A stretch of DNA of 64,000 bases from Symplocastrum torsivum CPER-KK1 (GCA_019358875.1 JAHHIF010000009.1:1-64000); one strand, 5' to 3'. Positions 26,447-36,171 are shown, counted from the stretch's first letter. Program-made: numbers and translations. Notes: generated from the letters alone by a model not told the origin.

Positions 26447-26887
26447 ATGCAACGATTCACCACCAAGCTACGTGTGCGATACCACGAAATGGACGCTTTA
26501 GGACACGTCAACAACGCCGTGTATCAGCATTACCTAGAGCAAGCAGCTATTGAACATTCAGAACATCTTGGCTTTAACCATCAGAAATACCGGGAACTGG
26601 GTGGTGTCTTCGTTATGCGGCGGGTGGAAATTGATTACCTTCGTCCAGCCGTTGCGGGTGATATTTTAGAGGTCACAACTTGGTTACAACAACTGCGCGG
26701 GCCGCGTGCAATTCGGCGTTACGAAATCCGCAAACAAGGTGAAGAGCAACTGCTAGTAACGGCTGAGGTGTTATGGGTTTGGGTTGATACCCAAGCAATG
26801 CGCCCACGGGCAATTCCTCGTCAGTTGCTTGATGCGTTTAACCGAGCGAATCAGTCAGACTCAATGCAGCAAACATTGAGAAATTAG
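26447..26887 (+). CDS. Acyl-CoA thioesterase, hotdog fold (4HBT type)
   Basis: A 146-residue single hotdog-domain protein. The signature VRYHEMDALGHVNNAVYQHYLE carries the catalytic-type aspartate and is typical of the 4-hydroxybenzoyl-CoA/YbgC class. VMRRVEIDYLRPAVAGDILEV continues the fold. In cyanobacteria one member of this class acts as DHNA-CoA thioesterase in phylloquinone synthesis, a plausible but unproven role. It is a single gene between murT and a secreted protein. Confidence 0.87.
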   Translation: MQRFTTKLRVRYHEMDALGHVNNAVYQHYLEQAAIEHSEHLGFNHQKYRELGGVFVMRRVEIDYLRPAVAGDILEVTTWLQQLRGPRAIRRYEIRKQGEEQLLVTAEVLWVWVDTQAMRPRAIPRQLLDAFNRANQSDSMQQTLRN

Positions 26888-27076
26888 TATTGTCTGCCAT
26901 AGTAATAATCTGTAACTCTCAATACAGCTTGAATGTATCTTCCGGAAGAAGGTCTGTTGTCGCCAGACCCGTAGGATGTCTTTGAGGACGGCGCGTGATG
27001 TTTGTGAGAATCGCGATCGCGTCTTTCTTCGTTTGTGCTTGTAGTGCAGAATCCTACGAAATTTAAGGAGATTTAC

Positions 27077-27451
27077 ATGCAGCGGATTTTTTCAGCAATT
27101 GGGCAAGCTTTTGCTAAGCGCATTTTGCTTTTTACTCTTATGAGTTTGCTAAGCCTATCAGGTCTATTTGTTTTTGCTAATCAACCTGCTTTAGCAGATA
27201 AACCCTTGAATAGCCCGTCGAAGGCAGAGGAAACAATCGATCGCGCCTATACGTTGAGTGAAGGAACGGGGCTTAAAGAAGAGGCTCGACAAGAAGCTTA
27301 CGAGGAAGCAACAGAAGCCCTCAACGACCCTAAAGGTCTGGATAAGATTTATGAGGAAGATTTGAAGGTGTTCAAAAAAGAAAATCCCGGTGAGAACGGT
27401 TTAGTTGAAGGAGCAAAAGACCTAGTTGATAAGGTCACTGGCAAGGAATAA
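27077..27451 (+). CDS. Small exported protein, charged helical
   Basis: From ATG 27077, preceded by AAGGAG at good distance, 124 residues. The N-terminal helix LLFTLMSLLSLSGLFVFANQPALA is a signal peptide with an ALA cleavage-type end, suggesting lumenal or periplasmic location. The mature domain is highly charged and helical (EETIDRAYTLSEGTGLKEEA), ending LVEGAKDLVDKVTGKE. I know no function for it. The frame also opens earlier, at 27035, but the ribosome site supports the later start. Confidence 0.65.
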   Translation: MQRIFSAIGQAFAKRILLFTLMSLLSLSGLFVFANQPALADKPLNSPSKAEETIDRAYTLSEGTGLKEEARQEAYEEATEALNDPKGLDKIYEEDLKVFKKENPGENGLVEGAKDLVDKVTGKE

Positions 27452-27957
27452 GCGTCAGTCAACGATTAGAGATGCCCTTTTTGTGCAATAGTGTATCTCT
27501 AAGGCTTAAAACGAAGGGTCTAGTACAAAAAGGCAGAAGGTAGAAGGCATAGGGCAGAAGGCAGAAAGGCTTAGACTTTCTACTTTTCGCTCCGTTGTTA
27601 ACTAGTTACTTATTTTTGCCGCGCTGCACTAGTGTGATCAAGTTATGCCTAGAGTCAAGTAAGCTACTACTCTTATCGGTAGGTTCTATCAATTAGAACG
27701 GGAGCCTGCCTCTAAGAGCAACCCTTCTTGTAGGGGCGTTATGTCTTGCGCCCCTGTAGAATGTTACAAACAGCTAAAACAGAATTAGGCTTTCAGAACA
27801 TTGAAACCACTTTGCCAACAGCATTAGTATTCATACACCCAAAGCTAGTTTGTCAAAAGGTCTTATTAACTCTAAAGAAGTGTTGACAATACCATTTTGG
27901 CAACAGAGTTTTCTCAACTACCTCAACAATCTCAAACCAACAAAAGTGGAGTTCCCA
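27452..27957. other. Repeat-rich intergenic region
   Basis: Holds GGCAGAAGG-type short repeats (27523-27565), the fourth copy of the ~33-bp element at 27601-27633, and an imperfect hairpin near 27732-27761 (GTAGGGGCG with CGCCCCTGTAG). No gene other than the upstream extension of the PII-like frame. Confidence 0.6.
27601..27633 (+). repeat. Dispersed ~33-bp element, fourth copy
   Basis: Bounded by ACTAGT on both sides, with TTATTTTTGCC and GCGCTGCACTAGT inside. Best-preserved ends of the four copies. Confidence 0.7.
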
Positions 27958-28266
27958 ATGCCCCCCGAAGTCGCCCCAGTTCAAACCGCCGTGCTACTCA
28001 CCATAATTGCTGAAACCGTACTAAGAGACCCCATCGTCAAATTATTTAAACACAATAACGTAAGCGGATATACCATTAATCAAGTGCAGGGTGAGGGTAG
28101 CCATGGCAAACGCATGGGAGACATGGCAGGCTACAACACCAATATTGAAATCAAGACTCTTGTGTCACGAGAAGTATCTGATTCGATCCTTTGGTCAGTA
28201 AAAGACTATCAGGGCAAGCACGCCATAATTGTCTTCCGACAGGATGTAGAAACCTTGGCTGATTAA
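27958..28266 (+). CDS. PII-like signalling protein
   Basis: About 102 residues from ATG 27958 (MPPEVAPVQTAV). The PII/CutA-like ferredoxin fold is suggested by the strand AVLLTIIAETVLRDPIVKLFK, then NNVSGYTINQVQGEGSHGKR, the position where PII proteins bind effectors, and a final strand KHAIIVFRQD. It resembles cyanobacterial SbtB-like or NADH-sensing PII-like proteins more than GlnB; the T-loop with the modified serine or tyrosine of GlnB is absent. No sbtA transporter gene lies beside it. The frame opens 108 bases earlier, but the upstream part looks unrelated. Confidence 0.72.
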   Translation: MPPEVAPVQTAVLLTIIAETVLRDPIVKLFKHNNVSGYTINQVQGEGSHGKRMGDMAGYNTNIEIKTLVSREVSDSILWSVKDYQGKHAIIVFRQDVETLAD

Positions 28267-28624
28267 TCGGGTTTTGAGAGCTTTTCATTCATTAGAGTTT
28301 GAAGTTTGCAAGTTAATTTTTTATAGTCTTAAGCGATTATCACTTCACCCAATTGGGTGAACCAGTTGGATGAAGTGAATTAGCGATCGCTCATCGTATC
28401 GTTGGGGTTGCTAAATTGAACAGGTGAAATACCTGCTCAATTTAGCAACTCTTATATTTGCTGTGCCTGACTTAAGCCATGAGCTTGGGCTTGAGGCAAA
28501 GCTAGACGATGAGCTTGGCTAAATCACTGAACAACTCGGCTATTTGACAAAAATACAAATCAGACTACAATTTGTATTACATGGCATTAAAGAGCCAAAG
28601 CGAATAGTTAATCGCTATAAAACT
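28267..28624. other. Intergenic region with two inverted repeats
   Basis: Contains CACTTCACCC...GATGAAGTG near 28340-28377 and a strong hairpin at 28407-28449. No gene beyond the uncertain upstream extension of the ABC frame. Confidence 0.55.
28407..28449. repeat. Long perfect-arm hairpin
   Basis: GTTGCTAAATTGA pairs with TCAATTTAGCAAC, and an inner CAGGT pairs with ACCTG around a GAAAT loop. Only a weak T-rich tail follows. It may end the PII-like transcript or be a structured RNA element. Confidence 0.6.
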
Positions 28625-29569
28625 ATGAGACTTGCATCTAAAAGCCAAATTGCAGAACCTATGGCGCTGACTGCCTATGATTTGTGGAAAACCTATGGTC
28701 AAAGGCAGGTAGTTCAAGGCGTTAACTTTACTCTTAATCCCGGAGAAATTCTTGGTCTTCTTGGCCCTAATGGCGCAGGGAAAACAACAACGGTGGGAAT
28801 GTTGTATGGGGCAGTGATTCCCAGCCGAGGTTTTGTCGAACTGGGAAAAAATCAGGTACAAGCTCAAGGACGAATAGCTCGTGCCTCTATGGGAATTGTT
28901 ACTCAAGAAGACAATCTTGACCCAGATTTTACGGTATTTGAGAACTTAGTTCACTTTGCCCATCATTACCGCATCGTTGGTAAGGCAGCACGGCATCTCG
29001 CGGGTGAATTACTCGCACAGGTGGGATTGCAAGATTATGCCAGCAACCGTGTTGATGAACTTTCAGGCGGGATGAAGCGGCGTTTAGTTCTCGCACGAGC
29101 GATGATAAATAGTCCGCAAGTCGTGTTTTTGGATGAACCGACAACTGGACTCGATCCGGATGCGCGACAGGACTTTTGGCGACTGGTGACGCAGCTAAAG
29201 CAGAAGGGATGTGGGGTGTTGTTGACGACTCACTACATGGATGAAGCACAACGATTATGCGATCGCCTTATCTTACTCCAGCAAGGCAAGATGATTGACG
29301 AAGGTACCCCAGAAGAACTGATTGAGCGAACGGTTGGTCGAGAAGTGGTAGAAATTGAGGGCATCAATGAAGAAACACTCCAACAGCTAGCCAATGGTGC
29401 AAGAACTTGGTACAGACCCTTTGGTAGCAGCTACTTAATAGGATTACCAATAGACAATCCCCAACCACTGTGGGAACAGCTAAGTGGCATTGCACCCGAA
29501 CGCCTAACCCGTCGTCGCACCAATTTAGAAGACGTATTCTTACGACTAACAGGCACATCACTCGACTAA
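28625..29569 (+). CDS. ABC exporter ATP-binding protein (NodI/DrrA type)
   Basis: ATPase of an ABC-2 exporter, about 314 residues from ATG 28625 (ATG 28661 and an upstream TTG at 28544 are alternatives). Walker A is GPNGAGKTTT, the Q-loop reads VTQEDNLDPDFTV, the signature LSGGMKRRL, Walker B VVFLDEPTTGLD and the switch TTHYMDEAQRL. A C-terminal ~80-residue extension with LEDVFLRLTG closes the NodI/DrrA pattern. The matching permease follows 54 bases downstream. The substrate (polysaccharide, lipid or drug) cannot be read from the sequence. Confidence 0.92.
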   Translation: MRLASKSQIAEPMALTAYDLWKTYGQRQVVQGVNFTLNPGEILGLLGPNGAGKTTTVGMLYGAVIPSRGFVELGKNQVQAQGRIARASMGIVTQEDNLDPDFTVFENLVHFAHHYRIVGKAARHLAGELLAQVGLQDYASNRVDELSGGMKRRLVLARAMINSPQVVFLDEPTTGLDPDARQDFWRLVTQLKQKGCGVLLTTHYMDEAQRLCDRLILLQQGKMIDEGTPEELIERTVGREVVEIEGINEETLQQLANGARTWYRPFGSSYLIGLPIDNPQPLWEQLSGIAPERLTRRRTNLEDVFLRLTGTSLD

Positions 29570-29623
29570 CGTTGATTCCTTGTTGGAAACCCAACAACCA
29601 ATAACCAATAACTAATAACCAGT

Positions 29624-30403
29624 ATGAAAGGCATCTCAATAACACCTTGGGGAGTCTACTCTGTTTGGCATCGCCACGCCAAAGTTTATCAAAAGACCTG
29701 GCTCGTCAACAGTCTACTACCCCTATCAGAACCACTGATTTATCTTGTTGCCTTTGGGTATGGGTTGACTCCGCTTATAGGGGATGTTCCATACAATGGC
29801 AAAACTATTGAATATTTAGAATTTCTGGCACCAGGAATGATTGCAATTGGGGTACTGTTCCAATCATTTTTTGAAGGTTCTTTCGGCAGCTTCTTTCGCC
29901 TAAGCTATCAGAAAACTTGGCAAGGCTTGCTGACAGCACCCTTGACTTTCACAGAAGTATTCTTAGGTGATTGGCTGTGGGCGACAACAAAGGGTACGAT
30001 TGCCGGTTTTCTGACTGGTTTAGTCGCCGTAATCTGGGGACTCTACTCTGGATGGCACTTGCTCATATCATTTCCCTTAATTATCTTGGGCAGTCTGCTG
30101 TTTGGTGCCATGGGGCTATTCACAGCAGGAACCGTGCGTACCGTCGATCACATTAATGTGCCGATTTTCTTGTTCGTCATTCCGATGTTCACCCTCTGTG
30201 GCACTTACTTTCCCCGCAACACCCTACCCCCCTTGTTAGGTTCTGTTGCTGCTGTGTTACCCCTTGCATCCCTCGTTGACTTATTACGTTGGCCCTTGGG
30301 ATTACCTTCGTTTTGGTTCTTCGAGTTAATCTGGTTGGTGTTGTGGATTGCTGCCTTTTCCGTGTTGGCTTGGCGGCAGATTTATCCTCACTTATTCCGG
30401 TAA
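29624..30403 (+). CDS. ABC-2 type exporter permease (NodJ type)
   Basis: A 259-residue membrane protein with about six helices: SLLPLSEPLIYLVAFGYGL, the MIAIGVLFQSFFEGSFGSFF region, LISFPLIILGSLLFGAMGL, FLFVIPMFTLCGTYFPRNTL and a last helix near the end. The motif GTYFP is typical of NodJ-like ABC-2 permeases. It pairs with the ATPase just upstream; the 54-base gap is occupied by AACCAATAAC-type short repeats right before the ATG. Forms the exporter with the ATPase; substrate unknown. Confidence 0.9.
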   Translation: MKGISITPWGVYSVWHRHAKVYQKTWLVNSLLPLSEPLIYLVAFGYGLTPLIGDVPYNGKTIEYLEFLAPGMIAIGVLFQSFFEGSFGSFFRLSYQKTWQGLLTAPLTFTEVFLGDWLWATTKGTIAGFLTGLVAVIWGLYSGWHLLISFPLIILGSLLFGAMGLFTAGTVRTVDHINVPIFLFVIPMFTLCGTYFPRNTLPPLLGSVAAVLPLASLVDLLRWPLGLPSFWFFELIWLVLWIAAFSVLAWRQIYPHLFR

Positions 30404-30659
30404 AACAGGTCATTGAACAATCAGCATTTTTAGAGAAGAGGTGAATCTAAAAGGGAAAACCCTTCTCCCTTCCCTTTAACCTTTTTCCCATGAATGTCTA
30501 TTACAGATTAAATGCGTCACAGCTTAAGCGGTTTATTAAGTTGTAGTCCCAACGCGACTGAGGGTAGAGGCAAGCATGGTGCATGAAACTCACAATCGAG
30601 AGTAGGCAGTGATAAATTGCTGCTCAGTGAGATGCTGGGACTAGTTTGACGATAGGAGA

Positions 30660-31418
30660 ATGAAGAGAGTGAGCCAGTTCAACTCATCCATCACTTCGAG
30701 TCAGTTTGATGCTGTCTTATTTGATTTAGATGGCGTGATTACCGCAACCGCGAAGGTTCATGCTGCTTGCTGGAAACAGGTATTTGATGGGTTTCTGAAG
30801 CAACGGGCTGAAAAGACCAATGAACCCTTTCAACCCTTCGATATCCAGAATGACTACAAGCTGTATGTTGATGGAAAAATGCGGTATGTCGGCGTTCAAA
30901 GTTTTTTGGAATCGAGAGGAATTCAGTTGCCCTATGGAGAGCCATCTGATCCTCCGGGTTATGAGACGGTTTGTGCCCTTGGTAATTCCAAGGATGTTTT
31001 TTTTGACCAAGTACTTCATTCAGAAGGGGTTGAGGCATACGAAGGATCGGTTGCTCTCATCCGTCATTTGAGCGATCAAGGGTTCAAATTAGGGGTTGTG
31101 TCATCAAGTCATCATTGCAAAGCTGTTCTTAAGCTGACGGGAATCGATCATCTGTTTGATGTTGTCGTTGATGGCAATCTAGCTGATCAATTGCACTTAG
31201 CAGGAAAACCTGCCCCAGATGCTTTTCTTTTAGGGGCAAAACAACTTGAGGTTGAACCAAAGCGATCGGTTGTCTTTGAGGATGCAATTGCTGGTGTTCA
31301 AGCAGGTCACGCCGGTGGATTTGGACTCGTGGTTGGGGTCGATCGCACAGGAGATCCTGAGGCGCTGCAAAAAAATGGGGCGGATATCGTTGTCCAGGAT
31401 TTGAGTGAGTTACTTTAA
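30660..31418 (+). CDS. pgmB: Beta-phosphoglucomutase
   Basis: HAD-superfamily mutase of 252 residues that converts beta-glucose 1-phosphate to glucose 6-phosphate. Catalytic aspartates sit in LFDLDGVITATAKVH; the cap domain carries YKLYVDGKMRYVGVQSFL; then VVSSSHHCKAVL, the lysine in AGKPAPDAFLLGAK, and VFEDAIAGVQAGHAGGFG for metal binding. It stands 125 bases ahead of the GH65 phosphorylase, the usual partnership: the phosphorylase releases beta-glucose 1-phosphate, which PgmB channels into glycolysis. Confidence 0.92.
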   Translation: MKRVSQFNSSITSSQFDAVLFDLDGVITATAKVHAACWKQVFDGFLKQRAEKTNEPFQPFDIQNDYKLYVDGKMRYVGVQSFLESRGIQLPYGEPSDPPGYETVCALGNSKDVFFDQVLHSEGVEAYEGSVALIRHLSDQGFKLGVVSSSHHCKAVLKLTGIDHLFDVVVDGNLADQLHLAGKPAPDAFLLGAKQLEVEPKRSVVFEDAIAGVQAGHAGGFGLVVGVDRTGDPEALQKNGADIVVQDLSELL

Positions 31419-31543
31419 CTGAGAATTAAAGACAATTAAGGTTTACGGGATTTTTACTATCTTGCAGTGTTACGTCAGTCTGAACTCAAACGTACCACTA
31501 CTTGAAGAGGCTATCAGGAAGTCATTAATCAGGTTGAAAATAA

Positions 31544-33934
31544 ATGCAATACCATAAACCTTTAATTCCTCCCAAATATATTTATCCCCCCGATCCTTGG
31601 CGGTGGGTTGAAAAGCAGTTCAACCCAAAACTCCTGGTACAAATGGAAACCTTGTTTTCAACAGCAAATGGTTACTTGGGGATGCGAGGAGTATTTGAGG
31701 AAGGCACTCCCGTTGGACAAAATGGCACCTTTATCAATGGCTTTTATGAATCCTGGCCCATCGTCTACGCAGAGGAAGCTTATGGCTTTGCTAGGACAGG
31801 ACAAACTATTGTAAATGCCACCGACAGCAAAATTATTAGACTGTACGTCGATGATGAACCGTTTGACCTACCGATGGCGAATCTGCTCAAGTTTGAGCGG
31901 GCACTTGATATGCAAAACGGGACGCTTGATCGCGAAGTTCTTTGGCAAACGCCGTCTGGCAAGCAAGTATCGATTCGATCGCGCCGACTCGTTTCCTTTG
32001 AACATCGGCACTTGGCAGCGATTTGTTATGAAGTAACTATCCTCAACGCCAAAGCACCGATTGTCATCTCCTCAGAAATGCACTACGATGCTTCTGCTCG
32101 TGCCAGTGAAGGCGATCCTCGTCTCGCCAAGGGCCTTAAAGAGCGGGTTTTGTTACCCCAGCAGCACTGGGTTAAGGATCGTCGGATCGTACTGAGTCAC
32201 ATCACGAGAAACAGCCGGATGACGTTAGCTTGTGGTGTCGATCATGAATTTGAAACGAAATCGCCTTACTTTTATGACAGCCAGTGTTCGGAAGACGATG
32301 GCAAGGTCGTTTTCTCGGTAGATGCCCAACCTGGCGTCCCAATTCGGTTAGTCAAGTACATGACGTATCACACCTCTGACCATTTTCCAGCACAAGAGTT
32401 GTGCGATCGAGCCGGACGCACCCTTGATCGCGCTCTTGTTCATGGTTTTGACGATCTGCTTGCAAGCCAACGACAGTACCTGGATGATTTTTGGTATCGC
32501 AGCGACCTCAAAATTGATGGTGACCCGCACGATCCCAGTGATACAACAGAATTGATGCAGCAAGTGCTACGCTTCAATTTATTTCACGTTCTTCAAGCAT
32601 CTGCGCGATCGGAAGGAGGAGGCGTTCCAGCGAAAGGACTCACGAGTCATGCTTATGAAGGCAATTACTTCTGGGACATGGAGATTTATCTCCAGCCGTT
32701 TTTGACTTATACCGCTCCCCGAATTGCTAAGAACCTATTGCTATTTCGCTACAGCATCCTAGATAAGGCACGACAGCGAGCAAGGGAAGTTAACCAAGAC
32801 GGCGCACTATTTCCCTGGAGAACCATCAATGGAGAAGAAGCTTCTGCTTACTATGCGGCAGGCACGGCTCAGTATCACATCAATGCAGACATCATCTATG
32901 CCTTGAAAAAATATATTAACGCGACTGGGGATGAAGATTTTCTCCTCAATGAAGGTGCAGAGATGTTGGTCGAGACGGCTCGGATGTGGTACAGCCTTGG
33001 ATTTTTCTCAAATCGAGTCGCAGGTCAATTCTGCATTCATGGCGTTACGGGACCTGATGAGTACAACGCTGTGGTGAATAACAACACCTACACCAACTTA
33101 ATGGCACGCGAAAACCTATGGTATGCGGCAAACACCGTTGAGATGCTGCGCGATCGCCATCCAGACTGGTTCATTATTTTAGTCGATAAGACCAAACTGA
33201 AACTTTCTGAGGTAGAAAATTGGAGGAAGGCAGCGGACAACATGTATCTGCCTTTCGATGAACGATCAAAGATTCACATCCAGCACGATAGCTTCCTGGA
33301 CGAAAAAGTCTGGGATTTTGAGAATACGCCTGCTGATAAATATCCATTACTCCTACACTTTCATCCCTTGGTGATTTATCGACATCAGGTAATTAAGCAA
33401 GCCGATATTGTGCTGGCAATGTTTTTATTAGGCAATGAGTTTTCACCGGAACAGAAGCGACGTAACTTTGACTATTACGATCCATTAACTACAGGAGATT
33501 CCTCTCTTTCTGTCTCGATTCAGAGCATTGTTGCCGCCGAAATCGGTTATTTAGAGAAGGCGATGGAATATGCCAAATATGCTGTGCTGATGGACTTAGG
33601 GGATGTGGCGGGTAACGTGAAGCATGGCTGCCATATCGCGGCGATGGGAGGAACCTGGATGGTGGCCGTTTATGGATTTGCAGGTATGCGAGATTACAAC
33701 GGTCACTTATCGTTCCATCCAAAACTGCCTGAGACAGTTAAACGTCTACGATTTCCCTTAACGATTCAAGGACAGCGATTAGAGGTTGATATTCAAGAAG
33801 AAACAGCAACCTATTTGCTGCGGCAAGGAACTCAGTTAGCGATCGCACATCAAGGTAAAAATCTTCAACTCCTTGAGGGAATGCCAGTGACGGTAGAACT
33901 GAAACCCGTACTTGAGGCTAAGGATGAACGCTAG
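31544..33934 (+). CDS. Glycoside hydrolase family 65 disaccharide phosphorylase
   Basis: A 796-residue GH65 enzyme (maltose, trehalose or kojibiose phosphorylase). An N-terminal beta-sandwich (NGYLGMRGVFEEGTPVG) leads into the (alpha/alpha)6 catalytic domain: KGLTSHAYEGNYFWDMEIYL for substrate binding and GVTGPDEYNAVVNNNTYTN with the proton-donor glutamate. The phosphate site region is near TTGDSSLSVSIQSIVAAEIG, and a C-terminal beta-sheet domain ends the protein. The pgmB gene just upstream supports phosphorolysis producing beta-glucose 1-phosphate. Which disaccharide is used cannot be decided by eye. Confidence 0.92.
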   Translation: MQYHKPLIPPKYIYPPDPWRWVEKQFNPKLLVQMETLFSTANGYLGMRGVFEEGTPVGQNGTFINGFYESWPIVYAEEAYGFARTGQTIVNATDSKIIRLYVDDEPFDLPMANLLKFERALDMQNGTLDREVLWQTPSGKQVSIRSRRLVSFEHRHLAAICYEVTILNAKAPIVISSEMHYDASARASEGDPRLAKGLKERVLLPQQHWVKDRRIVLSHITRNSRMTLACGVDHEFETKSPYFYDSQCSEDDGKVVFSVDAQPGVPIRLVKYMTYHTSDHFPAQELCDRAGRTLDRALVHGFDDLLASQRQYLDDFWYRSDLKIDGDPHDPSDTTELMQQVLRFNLFHVLQASARSEGGGVPAKGLTSHAYEGNYFWDMEIYLQPFLTYTAPRIAKNLLLFRYSILDKARQRAREVNQDGALFPWRTINGEEASAYYAAGTAQYHINADIIYALKKYINATGDEDFLLNEGAEMLVETARMWYSLGFFSNRVAGQFCIHGVTGPDEYNAVVNNNTYTNLMARENLWYAANTVEMLRDRHPDWFIILVDKTKLKLSEVENWRKAADNMYLPFDERSKIHIQHDSFLDEKVWDFENTPADKYPLLLHFHPLVIYRHQVIKQADIVLAMFLLGNEFSPEQKRRNFDYYDPLTTGDSSLSVSIQSIVAAEIGYLEKAMEYAKYAVLMDLGDVAGNVKHGCHIAAMGGTWMVAVYGFAGMRDYNGHLSFHPKLPETVKRLRFPLTIQGQRLEVDIQEETATYLLRQGTQLAIAHQGKNLQLLEGMPVTVELKPVLEAKDER

Positions 33935-34054
33935 ACACTCCTATTACCAAATTCAGCAAGTTGCGATAGATAATTAGCTAATCATTTGTCTGAGTCTAAG
34001 ATTTTCAATCTTTACCAGCCTTGCTGTCAGGGAGTTTACTAAGGAGATCTAATC

Positions 34055-34840
34055 TTGAGTATTTCTTTTGATCGGGTAGCTAGCATCTACGATGCCACAA
34101 GGGGTTTACCAGAAGCAGTCTTAGAGCAAGTAACGGAGTGTGTAGTGCGCCTCACCTCGGCTACAGCAGACACGAAGTTTTTTGAGCCAGGGATAGGTAC
34201 AGGTCGAATTGCTGTGCCACTGGTACAAAAGGGCTATTCTTACACAGGTGTTGACATCTCAGAGAAGATGATGGACGAGTTGAGGAGTAAGATGCAAGGT
34301 GTTCCTAACAACCTGACTTTGCTAAAGGCGGACGCGACTTCGCTTCCGTTTGAGGACAATTGCTTTGATGTAGCGCTGACTGTACATCTACTTCATTTAG
34401 TTCCTGCTTGGCGAGCGGTGCTTGCCGAAATCCGTCGGGTACTGAAGCCAGACGGTGTTTTCCTACACTGTCATAGCAGTGCAAGCTTCTCTGGATACGA
34501 CATCTTTGAAAAGCAGTGGAAGGCGATACTTGAGCAGCATGAATTTCCCTTAGCACGGTACGGCGCAACTGAAGCAGAGGTAATGGAGGTGCTAACTGAA
34601 CAGGGTGCAATGTTGGAAAAGGTAACAGCGGCTGAGTGGAATAGTAGTCGCACAGTTGGTGAATTACTTTACGCTTATCAAGGCAGGTTCTTCAGTTCTT
34701 CTTGGCAAATCCCGGATAATATTTTTTCTCAAGCCATACAGGAACTTAAAGATTGGGCATTGAGAACTTACGAATCCCAGGAGACGGTTATTTATTCTAA
34801 TAGCAGATTTGAGCTAACTGTGGCGCGTCATTGGTCATAA
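34055..34840 (+). CDS. Class I SAM-dependent methyltransferase
   Basis: A 261-residue methyltransferase. The SAM site FFEPGIGTGRIAVPLVQKGY is motif I; YTGVDISEKMMDEL follows, then DATSLPFEDNCFDVALTVHLLHLV and LAEIRRVLKPDGVFLHC. This is the UbiE/MenG-like Methyltransf_11 type. Start codon is TTG at 34055, chosen because AAGGAG lies eight bases upstream. Substrate unknown; a stand-alone gene after the GH65 gene. Confidence 0.88.
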   Translation: MSISFDRVASIYDATRGLPEAVLEQVTECVVRLTSATADTKFFEPGIGTGRIAVPLVQKGYSYTGVDISEKMMDELRSKMQGVPNNLTLLKADATSLPFEDNCFDVALTVHLLHLVPAWRAVLAEIRRVLKPDGVFLHCHSSASFSGYDIFEKQWKAILEQHEFPLARYGATEAEVMEVLTEQGAMLEKVTAAEWNSSRTVGELLYAYQGRFFSSSWQIPDNIFSQAIQELKDWALRTYESQETVIYSNSRFELTVARHWS

Positions 34841-35174
34841 GGCAAGCTGCAACATTGTTCGCAAGCAATTCAAAATCAAAATGGGTAAGCCTAAGAGTAT
34901 CAATCATTTAGACTGTTCCCTACCTGCGACTCAAATGCACTTCAGCTAGGACTTTTGCTTAAACTGACTAGCTCTTGGCATAATAATCGTGTGCATCTAT
35001 ATATACAAAGTGCCTTAATAGAAGCTCCATCGTTATGGAGACAGGAGACGAGTTGGATAATGGTAAGTTTCGAGTGATTTAGTTGTATTTTGTTCACCCC
35101 ACTTATTTAATTAAGGAGGGGTGTTTTCCTTTGAATTATTTGGTTATTACTTCTAAGGCATACGACTATTCATT
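34841..35174. other. Intergenic, nothing recognised
   Basis: About 330 AT-rich bases between the methyltransferase and the small winged-helix gene. No gene or strong hairpin is evident. Confidence 0.5.
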
Positions 35175-35498
35175 ATGATTGAATTTTGTACTAACAACGA
35201 AGCTCATCCTGGAGAGTTAGTTGAACTGAATAAGATAAATAAAGATAGCAAGGAGACAGCCAAAGCTCGTAAGGTTAAGCCTTCGGCTATGACTCTTGTT
35301 ATCAAGCACCTGCTAGTACAACCTCATACGTCTGCTTCGTTAGTTCAAAAGATAGGGATATATAGTTCATCTCATATCAGCCACTGTTTGAGGAAATTGA
35401 AAAAGGCGGGGCTTATAGGTGCTGTTTGGGACTTTCAGAAAGTCGGTCTAGTTTATTACAACCTTAAATTAGAGAAGGATGAGCAAGCGAATGAGTAG
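35175..35498 (+). CDS. Small winged helix-turn-helix protein
   Basis: A 107-residue protein. After a polar head, residues about 40-105 form a winged helix: LVIKHLLVQPHTSASLVQKIG, the recognition-type helix SSSHISHCLRKLKKAGLI, and the wing GAVWDFQKVGLVYYNL. It looks like the ArsR/MarR-like class that senses little beyond DNA, with no cysteine cluster for metals. Its target is unknown. It converges with hisIE, 22 bases apart. Confidence 0.6.
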   Translation: MIEFCTNNEAHPGELVELNKINKDSKETAKARKVKPSAMTLVIKHLLVQPHTSASLVQKIGIYSSSHISHCLRKLKKAGLIGAVWDFQKVGLVYYNLKLEKDEQANE

Positions 35499-35520
35499 AG
35501 GTGAGAAGTAATCAATTGAG

Positions 35521-36171
35521 TTAGCGCCGACGTTCTTGCAGTTTGCGATAAACATCTCGTAATTCAACCTTATGGTGAGCGAGGGCAACAAGGGTGTGAT
35601 AGAGCAAGTCTGCTACTTCAGAAGCGATCGCATCCTTGTCATCATCTTTACAAGCCATCACCACTTCTGCTGACTCTTCCCCAATTTTTTTCAGAATCTT
35701 GTTATCGCCACCTGCAAAAAGCTTACAGGTGTAGGAACTCTCTACTGGATTATCTCGGCGATCGCATATCACCCCAAACACCTGAGATAAGGTATCTGCT
35801 GGTGGTGGAAGCTTTTCCCCATCGACTTGATGGAAACAGCTACGTTCACCTGTATGGCAGGCAATATCTCCAACCTGTTCAACGCTAACCAGTAGCGTAT
35901 CGCTATCACAGTCGTAACGAAGCGATCGCACATATTGCAGATGACCAGAAGATTCCCCTTTATGCCACAGTTGGGAACGCGATCGGCTCCAAAACCATGT
36001 CTCACCAGTATCCAGAGTCTTCTGCAAGGATTCCTGGTTCATCCACGCCATCATTAAAACTGTGCCATCCAGGTAATCCTGTACAATCGCTGGCACCAGT
36101 CCCTGTTCGTTGTAGCGGATTTTGTCAACCGGAATAACTTGGCTCAAAGCGTTGGGTTCAGCAGTAGGCAT
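35521..36171 (-). CDS. hisIE: Bifunctional phosphoribosyl-AMP cyclohydrolase / phosphoribosyl-ATP pyrophosphatase
   Basis: A 216-residue fusion catalysing steps two and three of histidine synthesis. The N-terminal HisI domain has [20 protein letters not shown], then [17 protein letters not shown] and the zinc motif with [17 protein letters not shown]. The C-terminal HisE domain (from about 120) has [20 protein letters not shown] and [16 protein letters not shown]. Both active regions are intact. It is a single gene, as histidine genes are scattered in cyanobacteria. Confidence 0.96.
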   Translation of the reverse strand: MPTAEPNALSQVIPVDKIRYNEQGLVPAIVQDYLDGTVLMMAWMNQESLQKTLDTGETWFWSRSRSQLWHKGESSGHLQYVRSLRYDCDSDTLLVSVEQVGDIACHTGERSCFHQVDGEKLPPPADTLSQVFGVICDRRDNPVESSYTCKLFAGGDNKILKKIGEESAEVVMACKDDDKDAIASEVADLLYHTLVALAHHKVELRDVYRKLQERRR

